64,000 nucleotides of DNA from Siminovitchia sediminis. GTDB taxonomy: Bacteria; Bacillota; Bacilli; Bacillales; Bacillaceae_C. The notes below the pieces were generated by a model. The model had not been told where the DNA came from and ran no database searches. It worked only from the letters and a program-made list of their open reading frames with translations. Below are positions 43,185-51,928 of this stretch, in pieces (the first letter of the stretch is position 1; each line of letters starts with the position of its first letter). The stretch is taken from contig NZ_JBHUEO010000009.1 of NCBI RefSeq assembly GCF_042680885.1, positions 9,376 to 73,375 of the forward strand, given 5' to 3'. The position numbers and the translations under genes were made by a program.

Positions 43185-44540
43185 ATGAAAGAAAAACTTC
43201 CTTTTTCGTCATACCTGGCCATCGGCTTTATGTTATTTGCTTTGTTTTTCGGTGCGGGAAATTTAATTTTTCCGGCTTCACTCGGCCAAAATGCGGGTGA
43301 GAACCTCTGGCCTGCTGTTTTTGGCTTTCTCATCACGGGGACCGGCCTTCCATTTCTTGGCGTACTGGCTATGGGATTCTCGGGCAGCCGGAATCTTCAA
43401 GAGCTGGCAAGCCGCGTCCATCCGGTTTACGCCGTGTTTTTTACCGCATTGCTCTATTTGACGATCGGTCCGTTCTTTGCTACCCCGCGTACAGCAACTG
43501 TAGCCTATGATATCGGTTTCGTTCCTTACGTAAGTGAAGACATGCAGCAAATCGGCCTGATCATCTTTTCGTTCCTATTCTTTGCGATTACGCTCTGGCT
43601 TTCTTTGAATCCATCCAAAATTGTGGACCGTGTCGGAAAAATGCTGGCTCCCGGAATTGTTATATTATTAGGGGTATTGATTATTGTTGCGCTGTTTAAT
43701 CCGATGGGATCCTTTCAATCTCCTCAGGAAGCCTATACCAGCGGAGCCTTTATGAAAGGTTTCACTGAAGGATATAATACAATGGATGCGATCGCCGCCC
43801 TGGCCTTTGGTATTATTGTTATTCATGCCATTAAGGGTATGGGCGTCACCACGAAAAAAGGAATCCTGAATGCAACCCTGAAAACGGGCTTGGTTGCAGT
43901 TGTCCTTTTAAGTGTCATATATGTTGGGATTGCTTATCTCGGCGCAATCAGTGTCGAGAGGTTTGGCATCTTTGAAACAGGAGGACCCGTTCTGAGCAGT
44001 GCGTCTGACTATTACTTTGGAGGGTTGGGAGCAGTGATCCTGGCCATCATTTTACTCTTGGCCTGCCTGACAACAAGCATTGGGCTGGTGACAGCATGTG
44101 CAGAGTATTTTCATACTTTACTGCCCAATATCAGCTATAAAACGTACGCGGTGATCTTTACTTTGATTTCATTTACGATTGCCAATTTTGGACTTGCAAA
44201 CATCATCAACTACTCTATTCCAGTATTGATGTTCCTGTATCCATTGGCCATTGTATTAGTGCTGCTGGCGTTCTTGTCTCCGTTGTTCAACCATTCCAAA
44301 TGGGTCTATCGAGCGGTCATTGCGGTGACGTTTCTGATCAGTATTGTGGACGGAATCAAAACATTTTACGATATTTTTGAGATCACCTATCCCACTTGGC
44401 TGGCTTCGATCGTTTCGTTTTATGATCGTTATCTGCCGGCATATACGGAAGGCCTTGGCTGGCTGCTGCCTGCCCTCATTGTCTTGGTCATCACAGCCGT
44501 ATTGGTGAGAATGGCAAATCAGCGGCCTGCAGAGAGCTGA
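43185..44540 (+). CDS. brnQ: Branched-chain amino acid carrier BrnQ
   Basis: 451 residues, 12 membrane helices, LIV-II carrier family. N-terminal FFGAGNLIFPASLGQNAGEN and TIGPFFATPRTATVAYDIG are signatures. Imports leucine, isoleucine and valine with sodium or protons. Ribosome site TTTGGAGG. Divergent from the mhq-like operon. Confidence 0.93.
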   Translation: MKEKLPFSSYLAIGFMLFALFFGAGNLIFPASLGQNAGENLWPAVFGFLITGTGLPFLGVLAMGFSGSRNLQELASRVHPVYAVFFTALLYLTIGPFFATPRTATVAYDIGFVPYVSEDMQQIGLIIFSFLFFAITLWLSLNPSKIVDRVGKMLAPGIVILLGVLIIVALFNPMGSFQSPQEAYTSGAFMKGFTEGYNTMDAIAALAFGIIVIHAIKGMGVTTKKGILNATLKTGLVAVVLLSVIYVGIAYLGAISVERFGIFETGGPVLSSASDYYFGGLGAVILAIILLLACLTTSIGLVTACAEYFHTLLPNISYKTYAVIFTLISFTIANFGLANIINYSIPVLMFLYPLAIVLVLLAFLSPLFNHSKWVYRAVIAVTFLISIVDGIKTFYDIFEITYPTWLASIVSFYDRYLPAYTEGLGWLLPALIVLVITAVLVRMANQRPAES

Positions 44541-44564
44541 TAAGACGATTTTTTCATATTTCTA

Positions 44565-44593
44565 TTGACATCTGAAATACAACGAGTTATTCT
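44565..44593 (+). promoter_or_regulatory. Sigma-A promoter of the trp operon leader
   Basis: TTGACA (44565-44570), 17-base spacer, TATTCT (44588-44593), some 30 bases before the first T-box. Confidence 0.7.
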
Positions 44594-44628
44594 TGTAATT
44601 AATTATTAACTTTATCGGATCATTCGGC

Positions 44629-44893
44629 AGTGACGAAGAGTAGTAGCTGTTTTGGAAGCACTCAAGAGAGCCAGTGGGTGGTGCAAACTGGTGTGCACGA
44701 GCAGTGAATGGACTTCCGAGCCATCAACCTGAACCTTGCCTTAGGCAGCCAGTAGGTGTTGACGTAAATCTCTGCGTTACAAGAGAGCGGTAATAAGCAT
44801 TGATGCTTGCTGCCGGCAAAGTGGGCTGATATTTCAGCTAATAAAGGTGGTACCACGGGTTCCCTCGTCCTTTGGATGATGGAACCCTTTTTG
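44629..44893 (+). ncRNA. T-box leader 1, tryptophan specifier
   Basis: Contains the T-box sequence AAAGGTGGTACCACGGG (44843-44859), an AGAGAGCC stem I element, and a specifier codon TGG (44709-44711) in the context GTGAA-TGG-ACTTCC. The terminator GGGTTCC...GGAACCC followed by T (44857-44892) competes with the antiterminator. Uncharged tRNA-Trp would allow read-through. Confidence 0.92.
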
Positions 44894-44934
44894 TTTTGTC
44901 AGAAAAAATGAATAAGCAAATCGATGAATAAGAA

Positions 44935-45202
44935 GAGTACACTTGGCAGGTGACAAATTCAGAGAGCCGGAGATGGTGGGAATCCGGCACGGACTGCTTT
45001 GTGGAATGGGCTTATGAGAGATTTCCCGAACCAAGTAGGGAAAGACGGTTTCCCCCGTTACAGGGATAGGGTATCGGAAAAAAATCCTGTACCCGAAAGA
45101 GATGAAGATCATTACTCTATTATCTTCAATTAGAGGTGGCACCGCGGCAAATCCCGCCCTCTATAAACGCATATTTTTGCGCGTTTATAGAGGGCTTTTT
45201 TT
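44935..45202 (+). ncRNA. T-box leader 2, tryptophan specifier
   Basis: Second complete T-box directly downstream: AGAGAGCC element, specifier TGG (45007-45009) in GTGGAA-TGG-GCTTATG, T-box sequence GAGGTGGCACCGCGG (45133-45147), and a very strong terminator from GCCCTCTATAAACGC (45156 on) to its complement ending 45195 plus seven T. The trpD ribosome site follows 20 bases later. Confidence 0.92.
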
Positions 45203-45235
45203 ATGGAAAAATCGTATAAACAGGAGGTCATATAC

Positions 45236-46261
45236 ATGAAGGATCAACTCCAGAAATTGATGGCTGGTGAAAATTTAAGTATCGATGAGATGAAAGAGGC
45301 AGCGGCGCTTCTTTTTACAGGAAAAGCTTCTGATAGTGAAGCTGGGGCGCTGCTGGGACTTTTGGCGCTAAAAGGAGAGACAGCGGACGAAATTGCAGGA
45401 CTCGTTCAGGCCATCAGGGAAAAATCGGTTCCGGTCAAATCAGTTGCCGGCAGTATTATGGATAACTGCGGAACAGGCGGAGACGGATCGAAAAGCTTTA
45501 ACATCAGTACAACATCCGCATTCGTCATTGCCGGAGCCGGAATCAAGGTGGCAAAACACGGAAACCGAAGTGTATCCAGCCAGACAGGAAGTGCAGATGT
45601 ATTGGAATATTTGGGTGTATCGCTGGATTTCTCTCCCGAAGAGACGGAAGAACTGCTGGAAGAAAACCATATCGCCTTTTTATTTGCTCCATACGTCCAT
45701 CCGGGCATGAAGCAAGTGATGAAAGTAAGAAAAGATTTGCGTGTACCGACGATATTCAATCTGATTGGTCCATTGACCAATCCGATTGAATTGGAAACGC
45801 AGCTGATGGGAATTTACCGCCGTGATAAATTGCAGCTGATGGGAGAAGTGCTGGAACGGCTCGGAAGAAAGCGGGCAGTCATTGTCAATGGCGCCGGGCA
45901 TCTGGATGAATTGTCACTTTCGGGTGAAAATCACATGGTTATTTTAGATCAAGGAAAACTGCAATCTGTCACCCTGACTCCGGAAGAAGCCGGTCTTCCA
46001 TCTTATTCACTGGAAGAGATTATCGGAGGAGACGCAGAAAGAAATGCGGCGATCATGATGAGCATTTTGCGCGGGGATGATGGCCCTTTCCGCGATACGG
46101 TTTTACTGAATGCGGGTGTAGGCATATTTGCAAGCGGGAGAACAGAGACGATCCGGGAAGGAATTCAATTGGCAAAGAAAAGTATTGATTCCGGAGCAGC
46201 TCTAAGCAAATTGGAATACTTAATCAAACGAAGTGAACGTATCAGCAGAGGAGTGGTATGA
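45236..46261 (+). CDS. trpD: Anthranilate phosphoribosyltransferase TrpD
   Basis: 341 residues. Joins anthranilate with PRPP, step two of tryptophan synthesis. PRPP-binding glycine loop GTGGDGSKSFNIST near residue 79, KHGNRSVSSQTGSADVLE near 107. Start ATG 45236 after AGGAGGT. First gene of this operon; trpE and its amidotransferase are absent, unlike the usual trpEDCFBA order. Confidence 0.95.
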   Translation: MKDQLQKLMAGENLSIDEMKEAAALLFTGKASDSEAGALLGLLALKGETADEIAGLVQAIREKSVPVKSVAGSIMDNCGTGGDGSKSFNISTTSAFVIAGAGIKVAKHGNRSVSSQTGSADVLEYLGVSLDFSPEETEELLEENHIAFLFAPYVHPGMKQVMKVRKDLRVPTIFNLIGPLTNPIELETQLMGIYRRDKLQLMGEVLERLGRKRAVIVNGAGHLDELSLSGENHMVILDQGKLQSVTLTPEEAGLPSYSLEEIIGGDAERNAAIMMSILRGDDGPFRDTVLLNAGVGIFASGRTETIREGIQLAKKSIDSGAALSKLEYLIKRSERISRGVV

Positions 46262-46262
46262 G

Positions 46263-47051
46263 ATGACCATATTGGATCGAATCATTGCACAGAAAGAAAA
46301 AGAAGTAAACGAGCTGAAAGCCATTTATGCTTATAAACAGCAGCCGAAGCAAAAAAGAAAATCTTTATACGATCAAATTCAAGGATCCGATACAATAAGT
46401 GTAATTGCAGAGGTGAAAAGAGCTTCGCCCTCTAAAGGGGACATCAACCAGACAGTGGACCCCATAGCCCAGGCAATGCAATATAAAAAAGCCGGTGCCG
46501 CGGCGATTTCGGTTTTAACGGACCGCCAGTTTTTCAACGGATCCATGGCGGACTTGTCCGCAGTAGCAGCAGCACTTCCGGAAATTCCGCTCCTGTGCAA
46601 GGATTTTATGATTGACCGAGTCCAGATTGACACCGCCGTCGATCACGGAGCCAGTATTATTTTACTGATTGCAGCAGCATTAAAAGAAGAACAGCTTAAA
46701 GATCTGTATGATTATGCAAAGTCGTTGGAAGTGGGCGTATTATTTGAAGTTCATAATGAACAAGAGGCAGAAACAGCTTTAAAGATCGGTGCAGATATGA
46801 TCGGAATCAATAATCGTGATTTAAAAACTTTTGAAGTTGATTTGTCTGTTACAGAACGGGTGGCTGCCTTGATCAAAGATGAACGGATTGCGCTTGTCAG
46901 CGAAAGCGGAATCCGCACGAGGAAAGATGTGCTGCAGGCAGAAGCTGCCGGAGCAAAAGCGATCCTTGTCGGGGAAACATTGATGCGTGCAGACGATATT
47001 AAGGCGACCATGAGAGAGATACGCATTCCGCTGGGGCGGGCGGTGCGCTGA
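46263..47051 (+). CDS. trpC: Indole-3-glycerol-phosphate synthase TrpC
   Basis: 262 residues, TIM barrel. VIAEVKRASPSKGDI near residue 45, LCKDFMID, IGINNRDLKTFEVDL and LVSESGI carry the catalytic Lys and Glu residues. Starts one base after the trpD stop. Confidence 0.95.
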   Translation: MTILDRIIAQKEKEVNELKAIYAYKQQPKQKRKSLYDQIQGSDTISVIAEVKRASPSKGDINQTVDPIAQAMQYKKAGAAAISVLTDRQFFNGSMADLSAVAAALPEIPLLCKDFMIDRVQIDTAVDHGASIILLIAAALKEEQLKDLYDYAKSLEVGVLFEVHNEQEAETALKIGADMIGINNRDLKTFEVDLSVTERVAALIKDERIALVSESGIRTRKDVLQAEAAGAKAILVGETLMRADDIKATMREIRIPLGRAVR

Positions 47052-47660
47052 ATGAAGGTAAAAGTATGCGGCATAACGACGCAGGAAGCAGCTGATACGG
47101 CCTGTAAATCAGGAGTGGATATGCTCGGATTTGTATTTGCTGAGAGCTCAAGAAGAATAGATCCTGAAGCAGCGAAGGCCATCGTCGATCAACTGCCTGC
47201 CCGTGTTTCGGCAGTCGGGGTGTTCGTCAACGAGACGGTCGAAACCATAGAGCACATCGCCCGCACTGTCGGGTTGGATGTTGTTCAACTTCACGGAGAT
47301 GAGTCTCCGGCACTGTGTAAACAACTTTCCTATCCCGTGATCAAGGCGTTTACGATCCGTGAAAAAGGAGACGTACTGAGACTTGCTGCCTATGATTGTG
47401 ACTACTATCTTGTAGACAGTCCCGGAATGAAATACCGCGGAGGAAGCGGAAACACTTTTGACTGGAGCCTGCTGCAGGGGGAAAACCTGCAGCGGGAAAA
47501 GCTGATACTTGCCGGAGGGTTGAATCAAAACAATGTGAAAGATGCCTGCAAACAGGTGAAGCCCGCAGCTGTTGATGTATCAAGCGGGGTAGAAACGAAC
47601 GGAAAAAAAGACACGAAAAAAATCATTGATTTTATCCAAACAGCAAAATCAATTGATTAA
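47052..47660 (+). CDS. trpF: Phosphoribosylanthranilate isomerase TrpF
   Basis: 202 residues. KVCGIT at the start gives the catalytic Cys, VQLHGDE and the C-terminal DVSSGVE phosphate site with catalytic Asp in LVDSPG follow. Starts directly after the trpC stop. Confidence 0.95.
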   Translation: MKVKVCGITTQEAADTACKSGVDMLGFVFAESSRRIDPEAAKAIVDQLPARVSAVGVFVNETVETIEHIARTVGLDVVQLHGDESPALCKQLSYPVIKAFTIREKGDVLRLAAYDCDYYLVDSPGMKYRGGSGNTFDWSLLQGENLQREKLILAGGLNQNNVKDACKQVKPAAVDVSSGVETNGKKDTKKIIDFIQTAKSID

Positions 47661-47676
47661 AAGGAGAGAAAAGGCG

Positions 47677-48882
47677 ATGGCAGCGAATGTGTTACCTGAT
47701 CAAAAAGGCAGATATGGACAATTTGGGGGACGTTTCGTCCCAGAAACACTCATGACGGCAGTATTGGAATTGGAAGAAGCCTATCATGAGGCGATGGAAG
47801 ATCCCGAATTTGAAAAACAAATGGGCTATTATTTAAAACAATATATCGGCAGGGAAACCCCGTTATATTTTGCAGAAAATCTGACGGAACAATTGGGCGG
47901 AGCAAAAATTTATTTGAAACGTGAGGATTTAAACCATACAGGCGCCCATAAAATCAACAATACCATCGGCCAGGCATTGCTGACACAGCGAATGGGCAAA
48001 CAGAAGGTGGTCGCTGAAACAGGTGCCGGCCAGCATGGTGTGGCAACGGCTACGGTTTGTGCTTTGCTGGGTCTGGAATGCATCGTCTTTATGGGAGAGG
48101 AGGACATTCGGCGCCAGCAATTGAATGTGTTCCGAATGGAGCTGCTCGGAGCAGAAGTAAGAAGTGTGTCCCAGGGAAGCGGCACCCTGAAAGATGCCGT
48201 GAACGAAGCGCTTCGCTATTGGGTCGCACATGTAGAAGACACCCATTATATTTTAGGATCGGTTGTGGGACCGCATCCGTTTCCTCAAATTGTCCGTGAT
48301 TTCCAAAGTGTCATTGGAAAAGAGACGAAGGAGCAGATGATTCAGCAGGAAGGAAGACTGCCGGATGCCGTGGTGGCTTGTGTCGGTGGAGGAAGCAATG
48401 CCATGGGCATGTTTTATCCGTTCGTGGAGGACCACGGGGTAAGTATCTACGGGGTGGAAGCCGCAGGCTCCGGTATTGAAACCGGAAAGCACTCGGCCAC
48501 ACTGACGGACGGAAAAGCCGGAGTGCTGCACGGAACGATGACCTATTTGCTGCAGGATGATGCGGGACAAATCAAGGAAGCCCATTCCATTTCAGCCGGA
48601 TTGGATTATCCCGGCGTCGGTCCCGAACATGCCTATTTAAAAGATTCAGGCCGCGTCACATACACATCTGTCACAGACGAAGAGGCACTGGAAGCCTTCC
48701 AGTTTTTATCCAAAACAGAAGGTATTATTCCAGCGCTGGAAAGTTCTCATGCAGTAGCCTATGCAATAAAGCTGGCAAAAGAGATGAAACCCGGGGAAAC
48801 ATTGGTCATTTGCTTGTCTGGAAGAGGCGACAAAGATGTGGAAACTGTAAGAGCAGCGTTAGGAGGCGGACAAAATGGGTAA
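47677..48882 (+). CDS. trpB: Tryptophan synthase beta chain TrpB
   Basis: 401 residues. PLP lysine in HTGAHKINN near residue 91, GGGSNAMG phosphate loop near 236, and the GRFVPETL start. Condenses indole with serine. Ribosome site AAAGGAGAG; overlaps trpA by eight bases. Confidence 0.96.
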   Translation: MAANVLPDQKGRYGQFGGRFVPETLMTAVLELEEAYHEAMEDPEFEKQMGYYLKQYIGRETPLYFAENLTEQLGGAKIYLKREDLNHTGAHKINNTIGQALLTQRMGKQKVVAETGAGQHGVATATVCALLGLECIVFMGEEDIRRQQLNVFRMELLGAEVRSVSQGSGTLKDAVNEALRYWVAHVEDTHYILGSVVGPHPFPQIVRDFQSVIGKETKEQMIQQEGRLPDAVVACVGGGSNAMGMFYPFVEDHGVSIYGVEAAGSGIETGKHSATLTDGKAGVLHGTMTYLLQDDAGQIKEAHSISAGLDYPGVGPEHAYLKDSGRVTYTSVTDEEALEAFQFLSKTEGIIPALESSHAVAYAIKLAKEMKPGETLVICLSGRGDKDVETVRAALGGGQNG

Positions 48883-49669
48883 AAAGCGGATCGATCAGGC
48901 GATTCAAAATGTATTGGAGCAGGGGGACAAAGTATTTGTTCCATATATTATGGCAGGGGACGGGGGGCTGGAGCAGCTCCCGGATCAAATTGCATTTTTA
49001 GAAGAACATGGGGCCACCGTCATTGAATTGGGGATACCATTTTCCGACCCGGTTGCAGATGGACCGACAATCCAGGAAGCAGGCATTCGTGCGTTGGCCA
49101 ACGGAACAACAATGGCAGGCGTATTGGATGTATTGAAAAAAACACAGGGCAAGCGTTCCATTCCCATTGTATTTATGACGTACTTCAACTTGATCCATGC
49201 CTATGGGGCTGGGCAGTTCGCCGCAGATTGTGAAGCGGCAGGAGTGGATGGTGTGATTATTCCGGATTTGCCATTGGAAGAAGAAGATCTGGCAGTCCCG
49301 GCTCTTTCCAGGCATGACCTTGCCTTGATTCGTCTTGCAGCACCGACAAGTCCGCGTAAACGTTTGAAAGAAATTGCGAAGCGGACGGAAGGGTTTCTAT
49401 ATGCGGTGACTGTCAAAGGAACAACGGGTGCCAGAACGGAATATGCAGAGGAAGTCACTGGATATTTACAAACGTTGAAATCCATTTCGGATACTCCTGT
49501 ATTGGCGGGTTTCGGTGTGTCAACTCCGCAGCATGTGAAAGAATTGGGCGGGCATTGCGACGGGGTCATCGTCGGCAGTAAAATTGTCCAGTCTTTGGCT
49601 GAAGGAAACACCGAAGAAGTTAAGGAATTAATCAAAGCTTCAAAAATATCTTTGGTCAAGCAGGCTTAA
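48875..49669 (+). CDS. trpA: Tryptophan synthase alpha chain TrpA
   Basis: 264 residues, TIM barrel. IELGIPFSDPVADGPTIQ carries the catalytic Glu, and GVIIPDLPLEE supplies the Asp. Cleaves indole-glycerol phosphate and feeds indole to TrpB. End of the trp operon. Confidence 0.95.
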   Translation: MGKKRIDQAIQNVLEQGDKVFVPYIMAGDGGLEQLPDQIAFLEEHGATVIELGIPFSDPVADGPTIQEAGIRALANGTTMAGVLDVLKKTQGKRSIPIVFMTYFNLIHAYGAGQFAADCEAAGVDGVIIPDLPLEEEDLAVPALSRHDLALIRLAAPTSPRKRLKEIAKRTEGFLYAVTVKGTTGARTEYAEEVTGYLQTLKSISDTPVLAGFGVSTPQHVKELGGHCDGVIVGSKIVQSLAEGNTEEVKELIKASKISLVKQA

Positions 49670-49712
49670 ATTTTTGAAAAGCGGGTAAAAAGAGGCCAAG
49701 GAGGCGATCTCG

Positions 49713-50051
49713 ATGGCTAAAATGAATCCTTATGTGCTCTTGGGCCTTGGTGTTGCCGGAGCATTCCTGTCTTCAAAAGAAAACCGTGACAAGGCAATGG
49801 AAATGGTTGGGAAAGCTAAAGATAAGGCAGCGGATCTCATGGGAAGCGTAAGCCATGACAATGCTAACCTCATTGCAAAAGTAAAGGAAAAGGCTGCGAA
49901 TCTTATGGGAAAAACGAGTGAGAACGAGCAGGACCTGGTGATCAAAGCCGGACGCCCGGAGCCCTACGATATTGAAGACACAAAGATGGTAGACGAAGGC
50001 GCCCAATACGGCGTAAAGTATTACAATGAGGAAGTTCAGCAACAACATTAA
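49713..50051 (+). CDS. YtxH-like small protein of unknown function
   Basis: 112 residues. A short hydrophobic N-terminal segment (YVLLGLGVAGAFL) is followed by a lysine/alanine-rich helical part with repeated K-x-KAA-LMG pattern and an acidic tail, as in YtxH-type general stress proteins. Ribosome site AAGGAGG. 43 bases after trpA, so possibly read through from the trp operon; a strong terminator follows. Confidence 0.65.
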   Translation: MAKMNPYVLLGLGVAGAFLSSKENRDKAMEMVGKAKDKAADLMGSVSHDNANLIAKVKEKAANLMGKTSENEQDLVIKAGRPEPYDIEDTKMVDEGAQYGVKYYNEEVQQQH

Positions 50052-50065
50052 AAATGCTCCAGGCC

Positions 50066-50104
50066 AGCCAGGCCGCAGACACTGCGGTCGGCTGGCTTTT
50101 TATT
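50066..50104 (+). terminator. Terminator after the trp/YtxH-like region
   Basis: AGCCAGGCCGCAG (50066-50078) pairs with CTGCGGTCGGCTGGCT (50082-50097) with a small bulge, followed by TTTTT. Confidence 0.9.
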
Positions 50105-50211
50105 ATTATAACAGGGTCTATAAGGAAAACGAATTATTACCATAATACAAACTAATAACTAAATTCAGAAAAATATAAAGATAACGTGTTGACACTCTTT
50201 TCGGAAAATGG

Positions 50212-50226
50212 TTGAATAATATTCAA
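50212..50226 (+). promoter_or_regulatory. Perfect palindrome upstream of the suyA-like gene
   Basis: TTGAATAATATTCAA is a perfect 15-base palindrome. It lies 18 bases after TTGACA (50189-50194) and would overlap the -10 region. Candidate operator for the regulator of this cluster. Confidence 0.5.
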
Positions 50227-50290
50227 GTGGTAGGGTCACTGCTCCTTGGATGACTCTACACTTAAAAAGACAAGTGGGGAGGCTTGTAAG

Positions 50291-50623
50291 ATGAGCAATA
50301 CCAGTTCGGCAGCTGTAGCGATTGGGGAAAAAAAAGCTGCAGTAAAACACGATTTTCTCATTCACAATCAAGGCGATCATGTAGGTGTGGCAACAAGCAA
50401 TATTAAAGCAGGTGCAAAGGTTATCGGTGTTTATATGGATGATGAAACCACAGTGGAACTTGTTTCAAAGAGTGATATTCCATTGGGGCATAAAATTGCG
50501 CTTAAAGCAATGGAAACGGGGACACCTGTATTAAAATACGGAATTGAAATTGGAGTAACTACACAGCCATGGGAGCTGGGTGATTACGTACATACCCACA
50601 ATATTAAAACTCAAAGGTGGTAA
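50291..50623 (+). CDS. SAF-domain small subunit of a UxaA-family lyase (SuyA-like)
   Basis: 110 residues. SAF domain as at the N-terminus of altronate dehydratase UxaA, with GDHVGVA near residue 30, PLGHKIALKAM near 65 and the terminal HTHNIKTQRW. In (2R)-sulfolactate sulfo-lyase (SuyAB) the SAF part is a separate small subunit next to the large one, as here; UxaA of B. subtilis is one fused chain. Ribosome site GGGGAGG. Altronate genes are not found nearby. Confidence 0.8.
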   Translation: MSNTSSAAVAIGEKKAAVKHDFLIHNQGDHVGVATSNIKAGAKVIGVYMDDETTVELVSKSDIPLGHKIALKAMETGTPVLKYGIEIGVTTQPWELGDYVHTHNIKTQRW

Positions 50624-50629
50624 TTGAGG

Positions 50630-51781
50630 ATGCAGTTATATGGATATCGCAGAGAAAATGGAAAAGTCGGTGTCAGAAATTATGTGGTGATTTTACCCGT
50701 AGACGATATTTCAAATGCAGCAGCCGAATCGGTTGCAAACAATGTTCAAGGTACCTTGGCATTGCCCCATGCTTATGGAAGGCTTCAATACGGACCGGAT
50801 TTGGATCTTTTCTTTAAAACAATGATTGGTACCGGTTCCAATCCAAACGTTGCAGCGGTAGTTGTCATTGGAATTGAAGAGAATTGGTCAAAGCGTATTG
50901 CAGACGGAATCGCTGAAACAGGAAAACCGGTGTCTTATTTCTCTATCGAGAGAAATGGAGATTTTGAAACCATTCGAGCTGCCTCATGGAAAGCCAAGGA
51001 ATATGTGCACTGGGCATCAGAACTTCAAAGAGAGCCGATTGAGCTGAGTGATTTAACGGTAAGTATTAAATGCGGTGAGTCAGACACTACAACAGGACTG
51101 GGTTCCTGTCCAACGGTTTCCGAAGCAGTTGACCGTCTGGTGGATGCGGGTGCAACGGTCTTCTTTGGAGAAACTCCGGAATTGACCGGCGGAGAACATC
51201 TCATTTCTGCCCGTGCAGCCAATCCGGAAGTGCGCGCGCGTTTTGAAACCATTTACCAAAATTACGTGGACGAAATTGAGGGAACAGGCGCAGATTTGTT
51301 AGGCTCCCAGCCGACCCAGGGAAATATTGCCGGGGGGCTGTCAACCATTGAAGAAAAGGCACTTGGAAATATTGCCAAAACAGGATCCAAAGAAATTATC
51401 GGAGCCCTTGAAATGGCCGAAGCGCCGACAAATGGTCCTGGTCTATATTTCATGGACACTTCTTCTGCAGCCGCTGAGTGTATCACTCTCATGGGAGCGG
51501 GTGGAGCAGTCGTACATTTCTTCCCGACCGGACAAGGAAATGTGATCGGCAATCCGATTGTCCCTGTAATTAAATTGACTGCCAACCAAATTACAGCAGA
51601 GACCATGTCTGAACACATTGATGTGGATGTGTCAGGGCTGTTGTCCCGGGAAATAAACTTGTCCGAAGCAGGGGATGACCTGATGGAATGCCTGTTCCGG
51701 ACTGTCAATGGCCGAATGACATGTGCAGAAGTCCTGGGACACAAAGAGTTTGTGCTGACAAGACTGTATCGAAGTGCATAA
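50630..51781 (+). CDS. Large subunit of a UxaA-family lyase (SuyB-like)
   Basis: 383 residues, the length of SuyB. N-terminal GYRRENGKVGVRNYVVILP and central IKCGESDTTTGLGSCPTVSEA are typical of the UxaA C-terminal domain, which carries the metal site. Family reactions are eliminations from 2-hydroxy acids: water from altronate, sulfite from sulfolactate. A TauE/SafE exporter gene three genes on argues for a sulfonate. Which acid is cleaved is unproven. Starts six bases after the suyA-like gene. Confidence 0.8.
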   Translation: MQLYGYRRENGKVGVRNYVVILPVDDISNAAAESVANNVQGTLALPHAYGRLQYGPDLDLFFKTMIGTGSNPNVAAVVVIGIEENWSKRIADGIAETGKPVSYFSIERNGDFETIRAASWKAKEYVHWASELQREPIELSDLTVSIKCGESDTTTGLGSCPTVSEAVDRLVDAGATVFFGETPELTGGEHLISARAANPEVRARFETIYQNYVDEIEGTGADLLGSQPTQGNIAGGLSTIEEKALGNIAKTGSKEIIGALEMAEAPTNGPGLYFMDTSSAAAECITLMGAGGAVVHFFPTGQGNVIGNPIVPVIKLTANQITAETMSEHIDVDVSGLLSREINLSEAGDDLMECLFRTVNGRMTCAEVLGHKEFVLTRLYRSA

Positions 51782-51834
51782 GAGACTCCTATTGTTGTTA
51801 TGATCATTCCAATCAGACAGGAGGGCCTCAACTT

Positions 51835-51924
51835 TTGGAAGTGAATACTCTATTTGGCCAAAAGTCGGGGCCCTTTCTATTTACAAACCTAAAGTTCATA
51901 TACCTTATTTTGGTGGTGACATGA
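51835..51924 (+). CDS. Possible 29-residue leader peptide
   Basis: TTG 51835 is nine bases after CAGGAGGG, one of the best ribosome sites in the cluster, and opens a frame of 29 codons ending five bases before the frdB-like start. The product has a hydrophobic C-terminal half (FIYLILVVT). It may couple translation into the frdB-like gene, whose own ribosome site is weak. Could be chance. Confidence 0.3.
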   Translation: MEVNTLFGQKSGPFLFTNLKFIYLILVVT

Positions 51925-51928
51925 TTTC

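Noticed and set aside
50291..51781. Altronate dehydratase UxaA for hexuronate breakdown
   Set aside because: The protein is split into two subunits of SuyA/SuyB size and no other hexuronate genes (uxaB, uxaC, kdg) are near, although the family fold is the same.
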